A stretch of DNA of 60,250 nucleotides, taken from positions 1 to 60,250 of the forward strand of contig CAKMJV010000043.1 in NCBI GenBank assembly GCA_927417275.1. The letters run 5' to 3'. The stretch is from an uncultured Clostridia bacterium (GTDB taxonomy: Bacteria; Bacillota; Clostridia; Peptostreptococcales; Acidaminobacteraceae). Numbering within the stretch: position 1 is the stretch's first letter; every line of letters starts with the position of its first letter. Shown one piece after another: positions 18,196 to 26,981 of the stretch. Made by a program: the position numbers and the translations under genes. Below the pieces are notes generated by a model. That model did not search any database. It saw nothing but the letters and a program-made list of their open reading frames with translations, and was not told the origin of the DNA.

Positions 18196-19704
18196 ATGAA
18201 AAAAATGGTAAAACGATTACTTGCAGGCGTGGTAGCGTTGTCATTATTGTTTGGCGGAACGATGCTTATGACACAGAATCAACCGATTGCATATGCAGAT
18301 GCAACGAACAACACTTGGGCTGGTAAGACACCAAAATACATTTTTCTATTTATTGGAGATGGTATGACTTATCCGCAGTTTACGGCAGCAAGCGATTATT
18401 TAGGCGCAGTAAAAACTGAAAACAAAGTCGTGGACACTGAGAATTTAGCATTTATGGATTTCCCTGTCGTTGGTAATGCAACTACGTTTGATGCATCTTC
18501 ATTTTGTCCAGATTCAGCATCAACAGCAACATCGATTTCAACGGGTTATAAAACGTTAAGCGGTGTAATTAATATGGATACATCTAAGACGCTTGCTTAT
18601 GAAACCGTTGCTGAAAAACTCAAAAAACAATTGGGTTACAAAGTGGGTATCGTGTCTTCAGTACCTATAAACCATGCCACACCAGCTGCATTTTATGCGC
18701 ATCAACCTTCAAGAAACAAATACTATGAAATAGGACAAGAATTGGTAAACAGCAATTTTGACTATTTTGGTGGCGGTGATTTATTACAAGTAACAGGTAA
18801 AGAGAATGACAAAAAAAGTTTGTATGATCTTGCAACCGAAAAGGGCTATAAAGTTGTAAATACGAAGCAAGATATTCTTAATCTAACAGCGGCCAATCAA
18901 AAGACAATCGCTATAAGTCCAGAAGCAGATGGTGCGATGCCCTATGAAGTCGATCGGAAAACAGGCGAGTTATCGCTAGCAGACTTCACACGAAAAGGCA
19001 TCGATGTACTTTTCAACGATAAAGGATTCTTCATGATGGTTGAAGGCGGAAAAATCGACTGGGCGTGCCATGCAAATGATGCCGTCGCATCTATACAAGA
19101 TACCATCGCATTTGACGCAGCGGTTCAAGAAGCAGTAAAGTTTTATAACAAGTACCCAAATGATACGTTAATACTCGTTACTGGTGACCATGAAACAGGT
19201 GGTATGACCATCGGATTCGCAGGTACGCAGTACAGCACTTACTTGCCACAACTCTCTGAACAAAGTATGTCTTATGAAGCGTTTGACGCAAAAATTGAAA
19301 CCTATAGAACCGATAAGACTTCATTTGAAAATGTGCTTAAAGATGTTCAAAAAGAGTTTGGCTTGGTAACAGAAGCAAATAAAGATCAAACGATTTATGA
19401 CAATATGGTCATGACACCTTATGAATTAAAACAACTTGAGACGGCATATAATTTAAGTATGATCCCTTCAAAGGAAAGAGCATTAACCGATGCGGATAAG
19501 TTGTTGTACGATGGATACGAGCCACTCTCTATGGCAGTGACCCATTTGCTAAATAACAAATCTGGTATCGGTTGGACTTCATATTCACATACGGGTCTTC
19601 CAGCTGCGGTGTTTGCCAGAGGGTTAGGTGCAGATATGTTTAGTGGGTCATATGACAATACAGATCTTTTCATAAAATTAAAAGCGCTTACACGCGTGAA
19701 ATAG
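18196..19704 (+). CDS. Alkaline phosphatase, secreted
   Basis: 502 residues from the ATG at 18196 (GGAGGGACCT upstream; a TTG at 18184 is less likely). A Sec signal peptide (about 1-34, with a cleavage-like AYADA) leads to an alkaline phosphatase domain of the PhoA superfamily: metal-site LFIGDGMTYPQ, nucleophile region CPDSASTATSISTGYKT (Ser107), and metal ligands in EGGKIDWACHAND, VTGDHETGGM and SYSHTGLPAAVFA. It hydrolyses phosphomonoesters outside the membrane. Two TTTACA/TTTAAC hexamers 10 bases apart (18104-18119) may be a PhoP-type site, but this is weak. Confidence 0.92.
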   Translation: MKKMVKRLLAGVVALSLLFGGTMLMTQNQPIAYADATNNTWAGKTPKYIFLFIGDGMTYPQFTAASDYLGAVKTENKVVDTENLAFMDFPVVGNATTFDASSFCPDSASTATSISTGYKTLSGVINMDTSKTLAYETVAEKLKKQLGYKVGIVSSVPINHATPAAFYAHQPSRNKYYEIGQELVNSNFDYFGGGDLLQVTGKENDKKSLYDLATEKGYKVVNTKQDILNLTAANQKTIAISPEADGAMPYEVDRKTGELSLADFTRKGIDVLFNDKGFFMMVEGGKIDWACHANDAVASIQDTIAFDAAVQEAVKFYNKYPNDTLILVTGDHETGGMTIGFAGTQYSTYLPQLSEQSMSYEAFDAKIETYRTDKTSFENVLKDVQKEFGLVTEANKDQTIYDNMVMTPYELKQLETAYNLSMIPSKERALTDADKLLYDGYEPLSMAVTHLLNNKSGIGWTSYSHTGLPAAVFARGLGADMFSGSYDNTDLFIKLKALTRVK

Positions 19705-19707
19705 CAT

Positions 19708-20829
19708 ATGATGGTGACACTGAAATCTTCTCGGACATTACTGCCCACAATTTTTCTGTTAATTTTAGTCATACTACTTACCATCATGGCGAATGCTTAT
19801 ACACAAATGGTTTTTCCAAACACTGAGCGTGTACCAGTACGTATCCTTCAAACAGATGAATCCAGCATTAAGCAAGTGGGTATAATTAGCCAAGGAGAAC
19901 AAAGGTGTCAAGTGCGTGTAGAAGCTGGGCGGTTTAAAGGTGAGACAGCAGAGGGGATAAACCTACTCATGGGCAACCTTGAAAGTGACAAAATATTCGA
20001 AGTTGGCGATCGTGCGTTTGCTGTGATTGACTACACAGAGACTGGGATGCACCACATCTCATTAGTAGATCACTATCGGTTAAATTGGATTTTATGGACC
20101 GTGCTGATGTTTGTAATCGTACTCATCTTATTTGCCGGAGCAGTAGGTGCGTGATCGCTTTTGTCTTTTGTCTTAACCGTTCTGGTGATTTGGAAAGTTT
20201 TAATACCCACTTTTTTATCGGGTAAAAATCCTGTTGCTATCGGTTTGTTGATTACCATAGGACTTACATTTTCCATTATTATTTTGGTATATGGCATCGA
20301 TAGACGCAGTTTAGCAGCCATATCAGGATCGGTTTTAGGGACACTTCTTACTGCGGTTTTATCTGTATTTATGGTCAGCGGTTTTAAAATTCATGGTGCA
20401 GTGATGCCCTATTCGGAAAGTTTACTCTATGCTGGGTACGCACACCTGAATTTGACTCAAATTTTCACTGCCTCCATATTTATCGCTTGCTCTGGTGCGA
20501 TGATGGATGTGGCGGTGGACATTACATCTGCAGTTGATGAAGTGGTTCAAAATGGTGAAAACATCTCAAAAGTTGAGGCGATTAAATCGGGCATAAATGT
20601 GGGAAGAGCCGTTATGGGAACGATGACCACTACGCTTTTACTGGCCTACTCTGGAGGCTTCATATCACTCTTGATGGTGTTTATGGCGCAAGGGACACCT
20701 CTTTTAAACATTTTAAACCTAAAATATGTTTCATCGGAAATATTGCATACGCTTGTAGGGAGTTTTGGTCTTATAACCGTTGCACCCTTTACAGCATTTA
20801 CAAGTGGATTGCTGATCAAAAAAAGATAA
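19708..20829 (+). pseudogene. YibE/F-family membrane protein split by an in-frame TGA
   Basis: Two reading frames, 19708-20154 (148 residues) and 20161-20829 (222 residues, from a TTG), are in the same frame and separated only by TGA at 20152-20154 and two codons (Ser-Leu). Together they make one YibE/F-like protein of normal length: N-terminal membrane segment, extracytoplasmic domain with VRVEAGRFKGE, then the multi-membrane YibE_F core (LTVLVIWKVLIPTFL..., MMDVAVDITSAVDEV, TTTLLLAYSGGF). The TGA falls where relatives continue, probably from CGA (Arg). It may be a true nonsense mutation, a sequencing error, or two separate polypeptides by reinitiation at the TTG. No Sec or recoding signal is seen. 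It starts just after the phosphatase stop. Confidence 0.75.
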
Positions 20830-20840
20830 ACTTTAATCTC

Positions 20841-20864
20841 AAAAGGTGCTTGCACCTTTTTTTT
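20841..20864 (+). terminator. Terminator after YibE/F
   Basis: AAAAGGTGC-TT-GCACCTTTT followed by more T. Confidence 0.9.
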
Positions 20865-20889
20865 GCGCCATATGTAATGACCCCTGTCG

Positions 20890-20945
20890 TGTCACGCAGA
20901 TGTCACAAATATGTTCTTTAAATGTCACACATTTGGGTATATATT
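20890..20945 (+). promoter_or_regulatory. TGTCAC direct repeats and promoter upstream of the 81-residue gene
   Basis: TGTCAC occurs at 20890, 20901 and 20923 (spacing 11 and 22 bases), followed by a possible -10 TATATT (20940-20945). The 11-base period places the repeats on one DNA face, as in Pho-box-like activator sites. Binding factor unknown. Confidence 0.4.
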
Positions 20946-20992
20946 CATCATAAACGAGAACCGATTAGTCGCCTAAAAAAGGAGGCGAACGT

Positions 20993-21238
20993 ATGAAAAT
21001 GTCTGAAGATGAAAAGAAAAGAAATGCATATGGTGGTCATAACTTTTTGGTTTCTATCCACCACACAGAGCATTATAGTTTTCAAGGTGTTATTGAGTGG
21101 TTAGATACAGGGAATAAACTGCATTTTAGAAGTGAATTAGAATTGCTTTCACTCATTCTTGAAGCAACGCGATCTGACCAAGTTGGTTTAAATACGCTGA
21201 GAACATGGAAGGATGTACAACATCTCAAAACCGTTTAA
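20993..21238 (+). CDS. Small conserved-type protein of unknown function
   Basis: 81 residues, no signal peptide or membrane segment. It reads as a soluble protein with a beta-rich centre (HNFLVSIHHTEHYSFQGVIE, WLDTGNKLHFRSELELLSLILEA). I have a feeling of similar short proteins in Clostridia but cannot name the family. GGAGG is eight bases from the ATG and partly paired in a small hairpin (TCGCCT 20969-20974 with AGGCGA 20983-20988), which could lower translation. Separated by 43 bases from the surface protein at 21282, so the two may be cotranscribed. Confidence 0.7.
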   Translation: MKMSEDEKKRNAYGGHNFLVSIHHTEHYSFQGVIEWLDTGNKLHFRSELELLSLILEATRSDQVGLNTLRTWKDVQHLKTV

Positions 21239-21281
21239 TAGACGAAATCGTTTATGTTTTCAGTGATAAGGAGTGCGTATT

Positions 21282-21785
21282 ATGAAAACATTTTTAAATA
21301 GTATGCTTTCAGCTTTAATATTTGCTGTTATTAATCTATCGACAGTAACGATCATATTTAACTCAAATGGTGGATCAAATGTTCCTGAAATACAGTTGCC
21401 TTCACCTACATCAACTTTTGAAATGCCACAGGAACCCATCAAAGAAGGGTTTATTTTCGACGGTTGGTATTATGAAGGCGATGCGGAAGTCTCTGAAGCC
21501 ATTTATTTTGATGAAAATTTTGATCTGACTGTTGGAGGAGATAATCCTAACATCTACGTCTATGCAAAATGGATTGAAGCAGAAAGAAACGTGGTGGGAC
21601 TTCCAGAGCAAATCCTGCCAAATGAAGTTTTTTACACATCGAATGTTATTGACCTTGAAGATGAAATCGTGCCTCTTGCTGATGCTTTACCACAAACGAA
21701 TCAAATCCCAGTTGAAATCTACTATGGTATCGGTGGCGTGCTGATGGTCTTGGGGATATGTGTTAAGAAAAACCTGACAAAATAG
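21282..21785 (+). CDS. Small wall-anchored protein with InlB-type repeat and LPQTN signal
   Basis: 167 residues from the ATG at 21282 (AAGGAG upstream). Hydrophobic N-terminus (signal peptide), one Listeria-Bacteroides (InlB B-type) repeat at about 28-85 (VTIIFNSNGG ... EGFIFDGWYYEGD ... IYVYAKW), an acidic spacer, then a C-terminal sorting signal: LPQTN, a hydrophobic stretch and a KKNLTK tail. The segment VPLADALPQTNQIPVEIYYGI closely parallels the one in the LPETG protein at 38229, so the sorting signals share ancestry although this one has Asn instead of Gly. No sortase gene is in the window. Confidence 0.78.
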   Translation: MKTFLNSMLSALIFAVINLSTVTIIFNSNGGSNVPEIQLPSPTSTFEMPQEPIKEGFIFDGWYYEGDAEVSEAIYFDENFDLTVGGDNPNIYVYAKWIEAERNVVGLPEQILPNEVFYTSNVIDLEDEIVPLADALPQTNQIPVEIYYGIGGVLMVLGICVKKNLTK

Positions 21786-21795
21786 TAACAAACTT

Positions 21796-21837
21796 ATGGG
21801 GAAAACAAAAATCAGAGCATTGGCGTGTTTTCCCCAT
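21796..21837 (+). terminator. Hairpin after the LPQTN protein
   Basis: ATGGGGAAAACA (from 21796) pairs with TGTTTTCCCCAT (to 21837) around an 18-base loop. There is no strong T run, so termination is less certain. Confidence 0.5.
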
Positions 21838-21935
21838 CTTTATGCCCATTTCTCCAATATTTTCTAGCAAATCAAAGGGATATCACCTATAATAAGTGTA
21901 ATAAAGCGTTATAAATCGTTAAAAAGGAGAAAATC

Positions 21936-24326
21936 ATGAAAGAATGTAACCGTTGTCTAACTGAAAATCAAGATGAAGCCGTTTTTTGTTCAGGATGTGG
22001 TGCCAAACTTGAGGATCAATTAAATGAAGTATCTGAGGTGTCTATGTCAGACAGAATCATGACGCCTGACCTAGATGTAAAGCGGCCTAAAAAATCAAAA
22101 AAAGGCATCCTAGTCGCCTTTATACTCATTTTTGTCGTTTTAGCGTCAGTTGTGGGTGTACAAGCCTATACACGGTTTAATCCCATTGCACGATTAACAT
22201 ACGGTTTGGCACAGATGAGTAAACAAAATGAACTGTCGACAAAAATTTCATTTGCGACCAATGTTGAGCCAACGATAGATGAATTTTTTAAAGTTATATC
22301 GTTCAACAGTGAAGTATACACCAATCGAAAAGAGAATTTCAGTCATATTGCCTATAATTTTTCTCACGAAGATGAGCCATTAATTTCATTTGTAATGGCA
22401 GCAGAATTGGATACGCTTTTTATCGATTTACCAGGCATTTTTAAAGAAAATGATTATCTATACTATCCGATTTCTGAAGAAGTGGAAACACTTAAACCAG
22501 AAGACTATGAAAAGTACATGAAAATGGTCGATTGGAAATCTATGCCGATTAAAGCTTATGCAGAATTGTTAGATGAAATGCTTAAAGAATCAGCAGAGAA
22601 CAACTTTTCATCCACAACATTTTCTTTAACAGGTGAAGATTTTATTGATTTACTAGATGCGTATTTAGAATTGTTGGATGATGATGATGCATTAGTTCTT
22701 TGGACGCAAGAAAATATAGTGAACGTTTTGGAAGCCATGCTTGAAGATGAATTTTATGTTTCAGGGATGACAGAAGAAGATTTAGAGATGTTCCTAAATG
22801 AAATTGATTCCAGATCATTTATAGATGACTATCGCGATGTGTTAGAAGATATGATTTCTGAGTTTGATTTGGTAAAAAGAGAATTAAAAACACAAGCTCG
22901 AGTCCTTAAGTTTGAGATGGTTGTTGAATATTCTTTATTTAATAAGATTACAAAAATGATTATTACACCTTCTTACGATGACATGAGCATGACGCTTGAA
23001 ATGGATTATACTGTGAATCTTAAGCCAGTAAAAACATATGATGCTAAACTGGGCAGAAATATGGAAGACCTTGAATCAGAAGCGATTAATCAAATTGCTA
23101 CAGATGTCATTACGCATATTAAGCAAAAAATCGAATCAAAATCTACACTGGAATCTTATCTAAATGGATTGGTTCAACCGCTATATATCGATTCTATTTA
23201 CACATTGCTCGATGAAATGAACAACATGATCAACTATCAACTCGATGGCGCGTTTGATGCGTCTTGGTCTGATTCTGATTTTGACTTTGATTCAGTTGAT
23301 TCGACAAATAGTGATCCTATAAATGTGGGTATGGTTACAACGACTTCTGGTATAGTGGATGGTTCATATGCAGAAGAGGCTTGGAATGGACTGGTTCAAT
23401 ACTATGAGTATTGGGGAGATGTAAACAACAGCTACCTCGTTGCCTCAACAGACACAACAGAACATTATCTGACATTAATCGCTCAATTGGTGGACTCGGG
23501 CAATCAAGTGATCATTTTGCCAGGCAGTTCATTTGAAGTTGCCACTTATTTGGCGCAAGATATGTATCCCGAGATAAAATTTATACTCATTGATGGTGAG
23601 CCGCATAGTGAAGACTTCAGTGCATACTATATTGCACCAAATACGCAAGCTATTTTTTTTAATGAACATGAAGCTGGGTTTTTAGCAGGTGTTGCTGCTG
23701 CGATTCAAGTACAGACTGGCAAGATCGCGTTTATCGGCGGTATGGAAATCCCGATTGTCGAACGTTATGGTTATGGCTATTGGGCGGGTATGGATTATTC
23801 CAACAAAAATTTTGATACAAATGTAACCATGGAAGATTTCGTTTATGTAGGTGATTTTAATGACGCTACAGAAATGCAAAGGGTTGCATCAGATTTATAC
23901 GATGCAGATGTCAAAGTGATTATGCATGCTGCGGGTGCATCTGCCATGGGATTATATGAAGAGGCCATTAAAAGAAATAAGGCAAATCAGACGGTATACG
24001 TCATCGGTGTTGAAACGGATGAATATGATTTAGGTTTGCTAAATGGCTCAATCGATGATCCTTCGGTTACACTTACTTCCGCTATAAAAAGATACGATTT
24101 AGCAATTGATAATGCTTTAAACGCGATTATCGGAGATTATTTTTACGGCGGCGACGTACTTTTTATGACGTTGGATGACGGTGCAGTGGGGTTACCGTAC
24201 TATAATCCAAATTTATCGTATGAAATCACGGATTTGGTTTATGAAGCAGAACTCGCCGTTTACTATGGTGAAGTTTTCGTACCAGAAACGTATGACGCGT
24301 TACAAGATTTTTTAGCAACAGAATAA
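21936..24326 (+). CDS. Zinc ribbon-TM-BMP fusion, receptor-like membrane protein
   Basis: 796 residues. The N-terminus is a zinc ribbon (Cys4, Cys7, Cys18, Cys21) on the cytoplasmic side, followed by a basic stretch and one membrane segment (about 56-77). A largely helical, acidic extracellular region (about 80-450) has no family I recognise. The C-terminus (about 460-796) is a basic-membrane-protein (BMP/Med) binding domain: INVGMVTTTSGIVDGSY, VIILPGSSFEVAT, AGFLAGVAAAIQVQTGKIAFIGG, DVKVIMHAAGASAMG. BMP proteins normally are lipoprotein SBPs for nucleosides. Here there is no lipobox and no permease or ATPase nearby, so a sensing role is possible. GGAG precedes the ATG; TATAAT at 21888-21893. 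Confidence 0.82.
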   Translation: MKECNRCLTENQDEAVFCSGCGAKLEDQLNEVSEVSMSDRIMTPDLDVKRPKKSKKGILVAFILIFVVLASVVGVQAYTRFNPIARLTYGLAQMSKQNELSTKISFATNVEPTIDEFFKVISFNSEVYTNRKENFSHIAYNFSHEDEPLISFVMAAELDTLFIDLPGIFKENDYLYYPISEEVETLKPEDYEKYMKMVDWKSMPIKAYAELLDEMLKESAENNFSSTTFSLTGEDFIDLLDAYLELLDDDDALVLWTQENIVNVLEAMLEDEFYVSGMTEEDLEMFLNEIDSRSFIDDYRDVLEDMISEFDLVKRELKTQARVLKFEMVVEYSLFNKITKMIITPSYDDMSMTLEMDYTVNLKPVKTYDAKLGRNMEDLESEAINQIATDVITHIKQKIESKSTLESYLNGLVQPLYIDSIYTLLDEMNNMINYQLDGAFDASWSDSDFDFDSVDSTNSDPINVGMVTTTSGIVDGSYAEEAWNGLVQYYEYWGDVNNSYLVASTDTTEHYLTLIAQLVDSGNQVIILPGSSFEVATYLAQDMYPEIKFILIDGEPHSEDFSAYYIAPNTQAIFFNEHEAGFLAGVAAAIQVQTGKIAFIGGMEIPIVERYGYGYWAGMDYSNKNFDTNVTMEDFVYVGDFNDATEMQRVASDLYDADVKVIMHAAGASAMGLYEEAIKRNKANQTVYVIGVETDEYDLGLLNGSIDDPSVTLTSAIKRYDLAIDNALNAIIGDYFYGGDVLFMTLDDGAVGLPYYNPNLSYEITDLVYEAELAVYYGEVFVPETYDALQDFLATE

Positions 24327-24343
24327 TTAAAGAATCAAAACAA

Positions 24344-24377
24344 ACGGGCGCGTTCAAATTATCTTGAACGCACCCGT
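24344..24377. terminator. Bidirectional terminator
   Basis: ACGGGCGCGTTCAA (24344-24357) pairs with TTGAACGCACCCGT (24364-24377), one mismatch. It lies between convergent genes. Confidence 0.85.
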
Positions 24378-24394
24378 ATTTATTTAAGGTCTAT

Positions 24395-24877
24395 TTAATT
24401 ACCAAATCCTCTACCCATACCACCGCCATTACGTAAGCCTGTTCCTCGACCATTTACTGTGCCTTGACCATTGCCATTACCCAGCCCAGTACCGTCACAG
24501 CCCCTACCAGAACCATTTCGTCCGAATAAGCCTCGCATCATACCTGATTGTGCTCGATCGCCCGTACAATTTTCTAGATTCTCGATAATTTGAGCGGCTT
24601 CTTCTTCTGTTAACTCGCCATTTGCTACTTTTTCATTGATCCAAGCAACTTTGTTTGCATGTGTCGCCTCACGAAATGCATCGTAAACGCCAGCTTCTTC
24701 AGCCAGTTCACCAAAAGTCTTACCCGTTTCAAGTTTAAGCGCATATGCTGCTTCTTCAGTGGTACCTGTTAAGTCTGCATAAATTTCTGCTGGGCTAAAA
24801 CGACTGCCTGCAAATGAAAGTGCCATGGTACCCATCGCCAAAATGATAACCGTCAAAATCACAAAAGTTTTTTTCAT
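24395..24877 (-). CDS. Secreted Gly/Asn-rich protein, DUF2680-like
   Basis: 160 residues from the ATG at 24877 (AAGGAG upstream; an overlapping GTG at 24886 sits in the ribosome site). Signal peptide (about 1-24, ending LSFAGS). A helical domain (about 25-100) with the repeated pattern KTFGELAEEAGVYDAFREA and VANGELTEEEAAQIIENL, as in DUF2680 proteins, then a low-complexity Gly/Asn/Arg tail (GNGNGQGTVNGRGTG). One Cys in each part. Role unknown; probably a structural or metal-associated extracellular protein. Confidence 0.7.
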   Translation of the reverse strand: MKKTFVILTVIILAMGTMALSFAGSRFSPAEIYADLTGTTEEAAYALKLETGKTFGELAEEAGVYDAFREATHANKVAWINEKVANGELTEEEAAQIIENLENCTGDRAQSGMMRGLFGRNGSGRGCDGTGLGNGNGQGTVNGRGTGLRNGGGMGRGFGN

Positions 24878-24986
24878 ATCGTTCACTCCTTATTCTGGGT
24901 GTTTTTTTTACCCGTTTTTTTATTAAGTGTCATTACTTAACTTAATATGAGTATAACCCCCAGTTGTGATGAAAGTATGATAGAAG

Positions 24987-25853
24987 TTAGATGGTTTTAA
25001 AAATTTCGTGTGCATTATAAGAACTTCTCACAAGTGGGGCGGAGGCCACACTGGATATGCCGATGCTTTGCGCGTACTTGCCATATTCAACAAATTTATC
25101 GGGGTGAATATATTCGACCAGTGGCGCATGTTTATCCGATGGGGGTAAGTACTGACCAATCGTCAAGATATCCACAGAAACTTCTTTTAAATCTCGAATC
25201 AGTTGATAAATCTCATCTGGCGTTTCCCCTAATCCAAGCATAAAACCAGATTTCGAAAAAATCGTAGCATCATAAGCTTTAATGCGTTTTAAAAGTTCTA
25301 AACTTTGTCTATAATCCGCTTCAGGACGGATGGCATCATAAAGCCTAGAAACGGTTTCTACGTTATGATTTATGATGTCAGGTTTAGCAGCCATTACGGT
25401 TAGAAGCGCATCTTCATCACCCCTAAAATCCGGAATCAGCACTTCGATTTTCGTCTCCGGCGACGCCGCTCTGATGGCCCTAATGGTATCCGCGAAATAT
25501 GAGGCACCACCATCTGGCAAATCATCACGTGTAACAGAAGTGACCACGGCATGTTTTAAATCCAGTTCTTTAACCGCTTGCGCCACGCGATAAGGCTCGT
25601 TGATATCCGGTGGCAACAGTTGCCCACTTTCGATGTTGCAAAAACGACAATGCCGCGAGCACACACTGCCTAATATCATAAAAGTAGCCGTACGCTTTGA
25701 ATAGCATTCCAGTCGATTGGGGCAGTTCGCACCATGGCAAACGGTATTCAGATTCAGTGATTGAATCAGTGTATTCACATGGCTCAAGTTTTTAGGGTTT
25801 TCGATCCGCACTTTGAGCCATTCAGGTTTTTTTTGATAAGGTGTATTACGCAT
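24987..25853 (-). CDS. lipA: Lipoyl synthase
   Basis: 288 residues, normal length. A radical SAM enzyme that inserts two sulfurs into octanoyl-lipoyl domains. Auxiliary cluster Cys39, Cys44, Cys50 (CHGANCPNRLEC) and the radical-SAM triad Cys65, Cys69, Cys72 (CSRHCRFC) are present, and the C-terminal RSSYNAHE provides the Ser ligand. It begins 14 bases after lplA (25868-26854), so the pair forms an operon for lipoate attachment or synthesis, serving lipoylated E2 and possibly GcvH. It needs two Fe4S4 clusters, unlike the ligases. Confidence 0.96.
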   Translation of the reverse strand: MRNTPYQKKPEWLKVRIENPKNLSHVNTLIQSLNLNTVCHGANCPNRLECYSKRTATFMILGSVCSRHCRFCNIESGQLLPPDINEPYRVAQAVKELDLKHAVVTSVTRDDLPDGGASYFADTIRAIRAASPETKIEVLIPDFRGDEDALLTVMAAKPDIINHNVETVSRLYDAIRPEADYRQSLELLKRIKAYDATIFSKSGFMLGLGETPDEIYQLIRDLKEVSVDILTIGQYLPPSDKHAPLVEYIHPDKFVEYGKYAQSIGISSVASAPLVRSSYNAHEIFKTI

Positions 25854-25867
25854 TTTGCCTCCTGAGC

Positions 25868-26854
25868 CTAAATCTCTGTCATAAAATCCGCAAAATCTTC
25901 CATTGGAACACCCTGCAAGTAATCATTAAATGTAATGGTTCCCAACGTTTCGAGGATGGCATTTTTTTCGTGCTTTGTGCCAATGAGTGCGCTGCACAGT
26001 TCCTGTGTCTCACGCGATGCAAAATAATCACCGTGGATCGACAGTTGCTTAATAATGCCTTTTTGTACAGTAAGCCCCAATTCAACAAGTCCCGACTCAA
26101 ATTTTCTTATGTTTGTGTAATCGTATTTCGGTGAATCGCCATAATTCCATTGCCAAGTATCATATTTGCTACTGACAAGGCGATTGACTGCTTCGATATC
26201 TTGAGGCGTTGGTTCATAAAATGAGCTGCCACTAAATGCTTCGTGTATATGCGTATAAATGTTTTCTCTAAAGGTGTCCACGGTCATCGGACTGTTTGGC
26301 ATGTGGGATTTGATGTTCGTCACGCGTGCTTTTACAGAGGAAACCGATTTGTTTGAAAATTTTGCTTCTTTTGGCGTCAACGCATTTACCAAGTTGCCGA
26401 TTTGTGTGTCAAAAAGTAAGGTACCATGATGTAGAATTCTACCTTTTATCCGGTACTGCGCATTACCTGAAAACTTTTGACCGTCGATTACGAGGTCATT
26501 TCTGCCTGAAAAAGTTGCGTTTACACCTAGGGTTTGAATGTAGTCTAAGATCGGCTGTGTGAATTTTCTAAAATCAGAAAATTGGCCTTGATCTTTTTCG
26601 ATAAACGTAAAGTTGATGTTACCAGGATCACAAAAAACCGTGCCACCACCAGACATACGGCGTACAACAGGAATTTTATGAGATTCTACATATGGGATAT
26701 TGATTTCAGTGTATGTGTTTTGATGCTTTCCGATTAAAATAGAAGGTTCACTGGTCCATAGCATAAAAAAAGCATCTTCGTATTGGGTGAGTAGGTACTC
26801 TTCCAGTGCTAAATTATAATAAGCACTGTGGGATGGATTTATAACAATTTTCAT
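25868..26854 (-). CDS. lplA: Lipoate-protein ligase A
   Basis: 328 residues, full-length LplA (large BPL/LplA domain plus C-terminal accessory domain). Lipoate-binding loop RRMSGGGTVFCDPGNINFTFI, catalytic Lys region DLVIDGQKFSGNAQ, and HHGTLLFDT are seen. It activates lipoate (or octanoate) with ATP and attaches it to E2/GcvH lysine. GGAGG before the ATG; a leftward promoter with TATAAT lies about 20 bases upstream. Upstream gene of the lplA-lipA operon. A second, shorter ligase at 43294 precedes the PDH operon. Confidence 0.94.
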   Translation of the reverse strand: MKIVINPSHSAYYNLALEEYLLTQYEDAFFMLWTSEPSILIGKHQNTYTEINIPYVESHKIPVVRRMSGGGTVFCDPGNINFTFIEKDQGQFSDFRKFTQPILDYIQTLGVNATFSGRNDLVIDGQKFSGNAQYRIKGRILHHGTLLFDTQIGNLVNALTPKEAKFSNKSVSSVKARVTNIKSHMPNSPMTVDTFRENIYTHIHEAFSGSSFYEPTPQDIEAVNRLVSSKYDTWQWNYGDSPKYDYTNIRKFESGLVELGLTVQKGIIKQLSIHGDYFASRETQELCSALIGTKHEKNAILETLGTITFNDYLQGVPMEDFADFMTEI

Positions 26855-26940
26855 TTGAAGCCTCCTAAAAAATTATAAGCATTAAAAAATATTAGTAAAA
26901 TCATCGTAACAGATATTGATATAAAGTTCAACAACTAAAG

Positions 26941-26961
26941 AAACGCGCCATTAGGCGCGTT
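26941..26961. terminator. Hairpin after msrB
   Basis: AACGCGCC-ATTA-GGCGCGTT; on the minus strand it is followed by TTCTTTA, giving a modest T tract for msrB. Confidence 0.7.
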
Positions 26962-26981
26962 AAGTCATTCTGTTGCATTTA

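Noticed and set aside
20152..20160. TGA in YibE/F as a selenocysteine codon
   Set aside because: No Sec insertion hairpin was seen, and the family does not have Cys at this position; nonsense or error is more likely.
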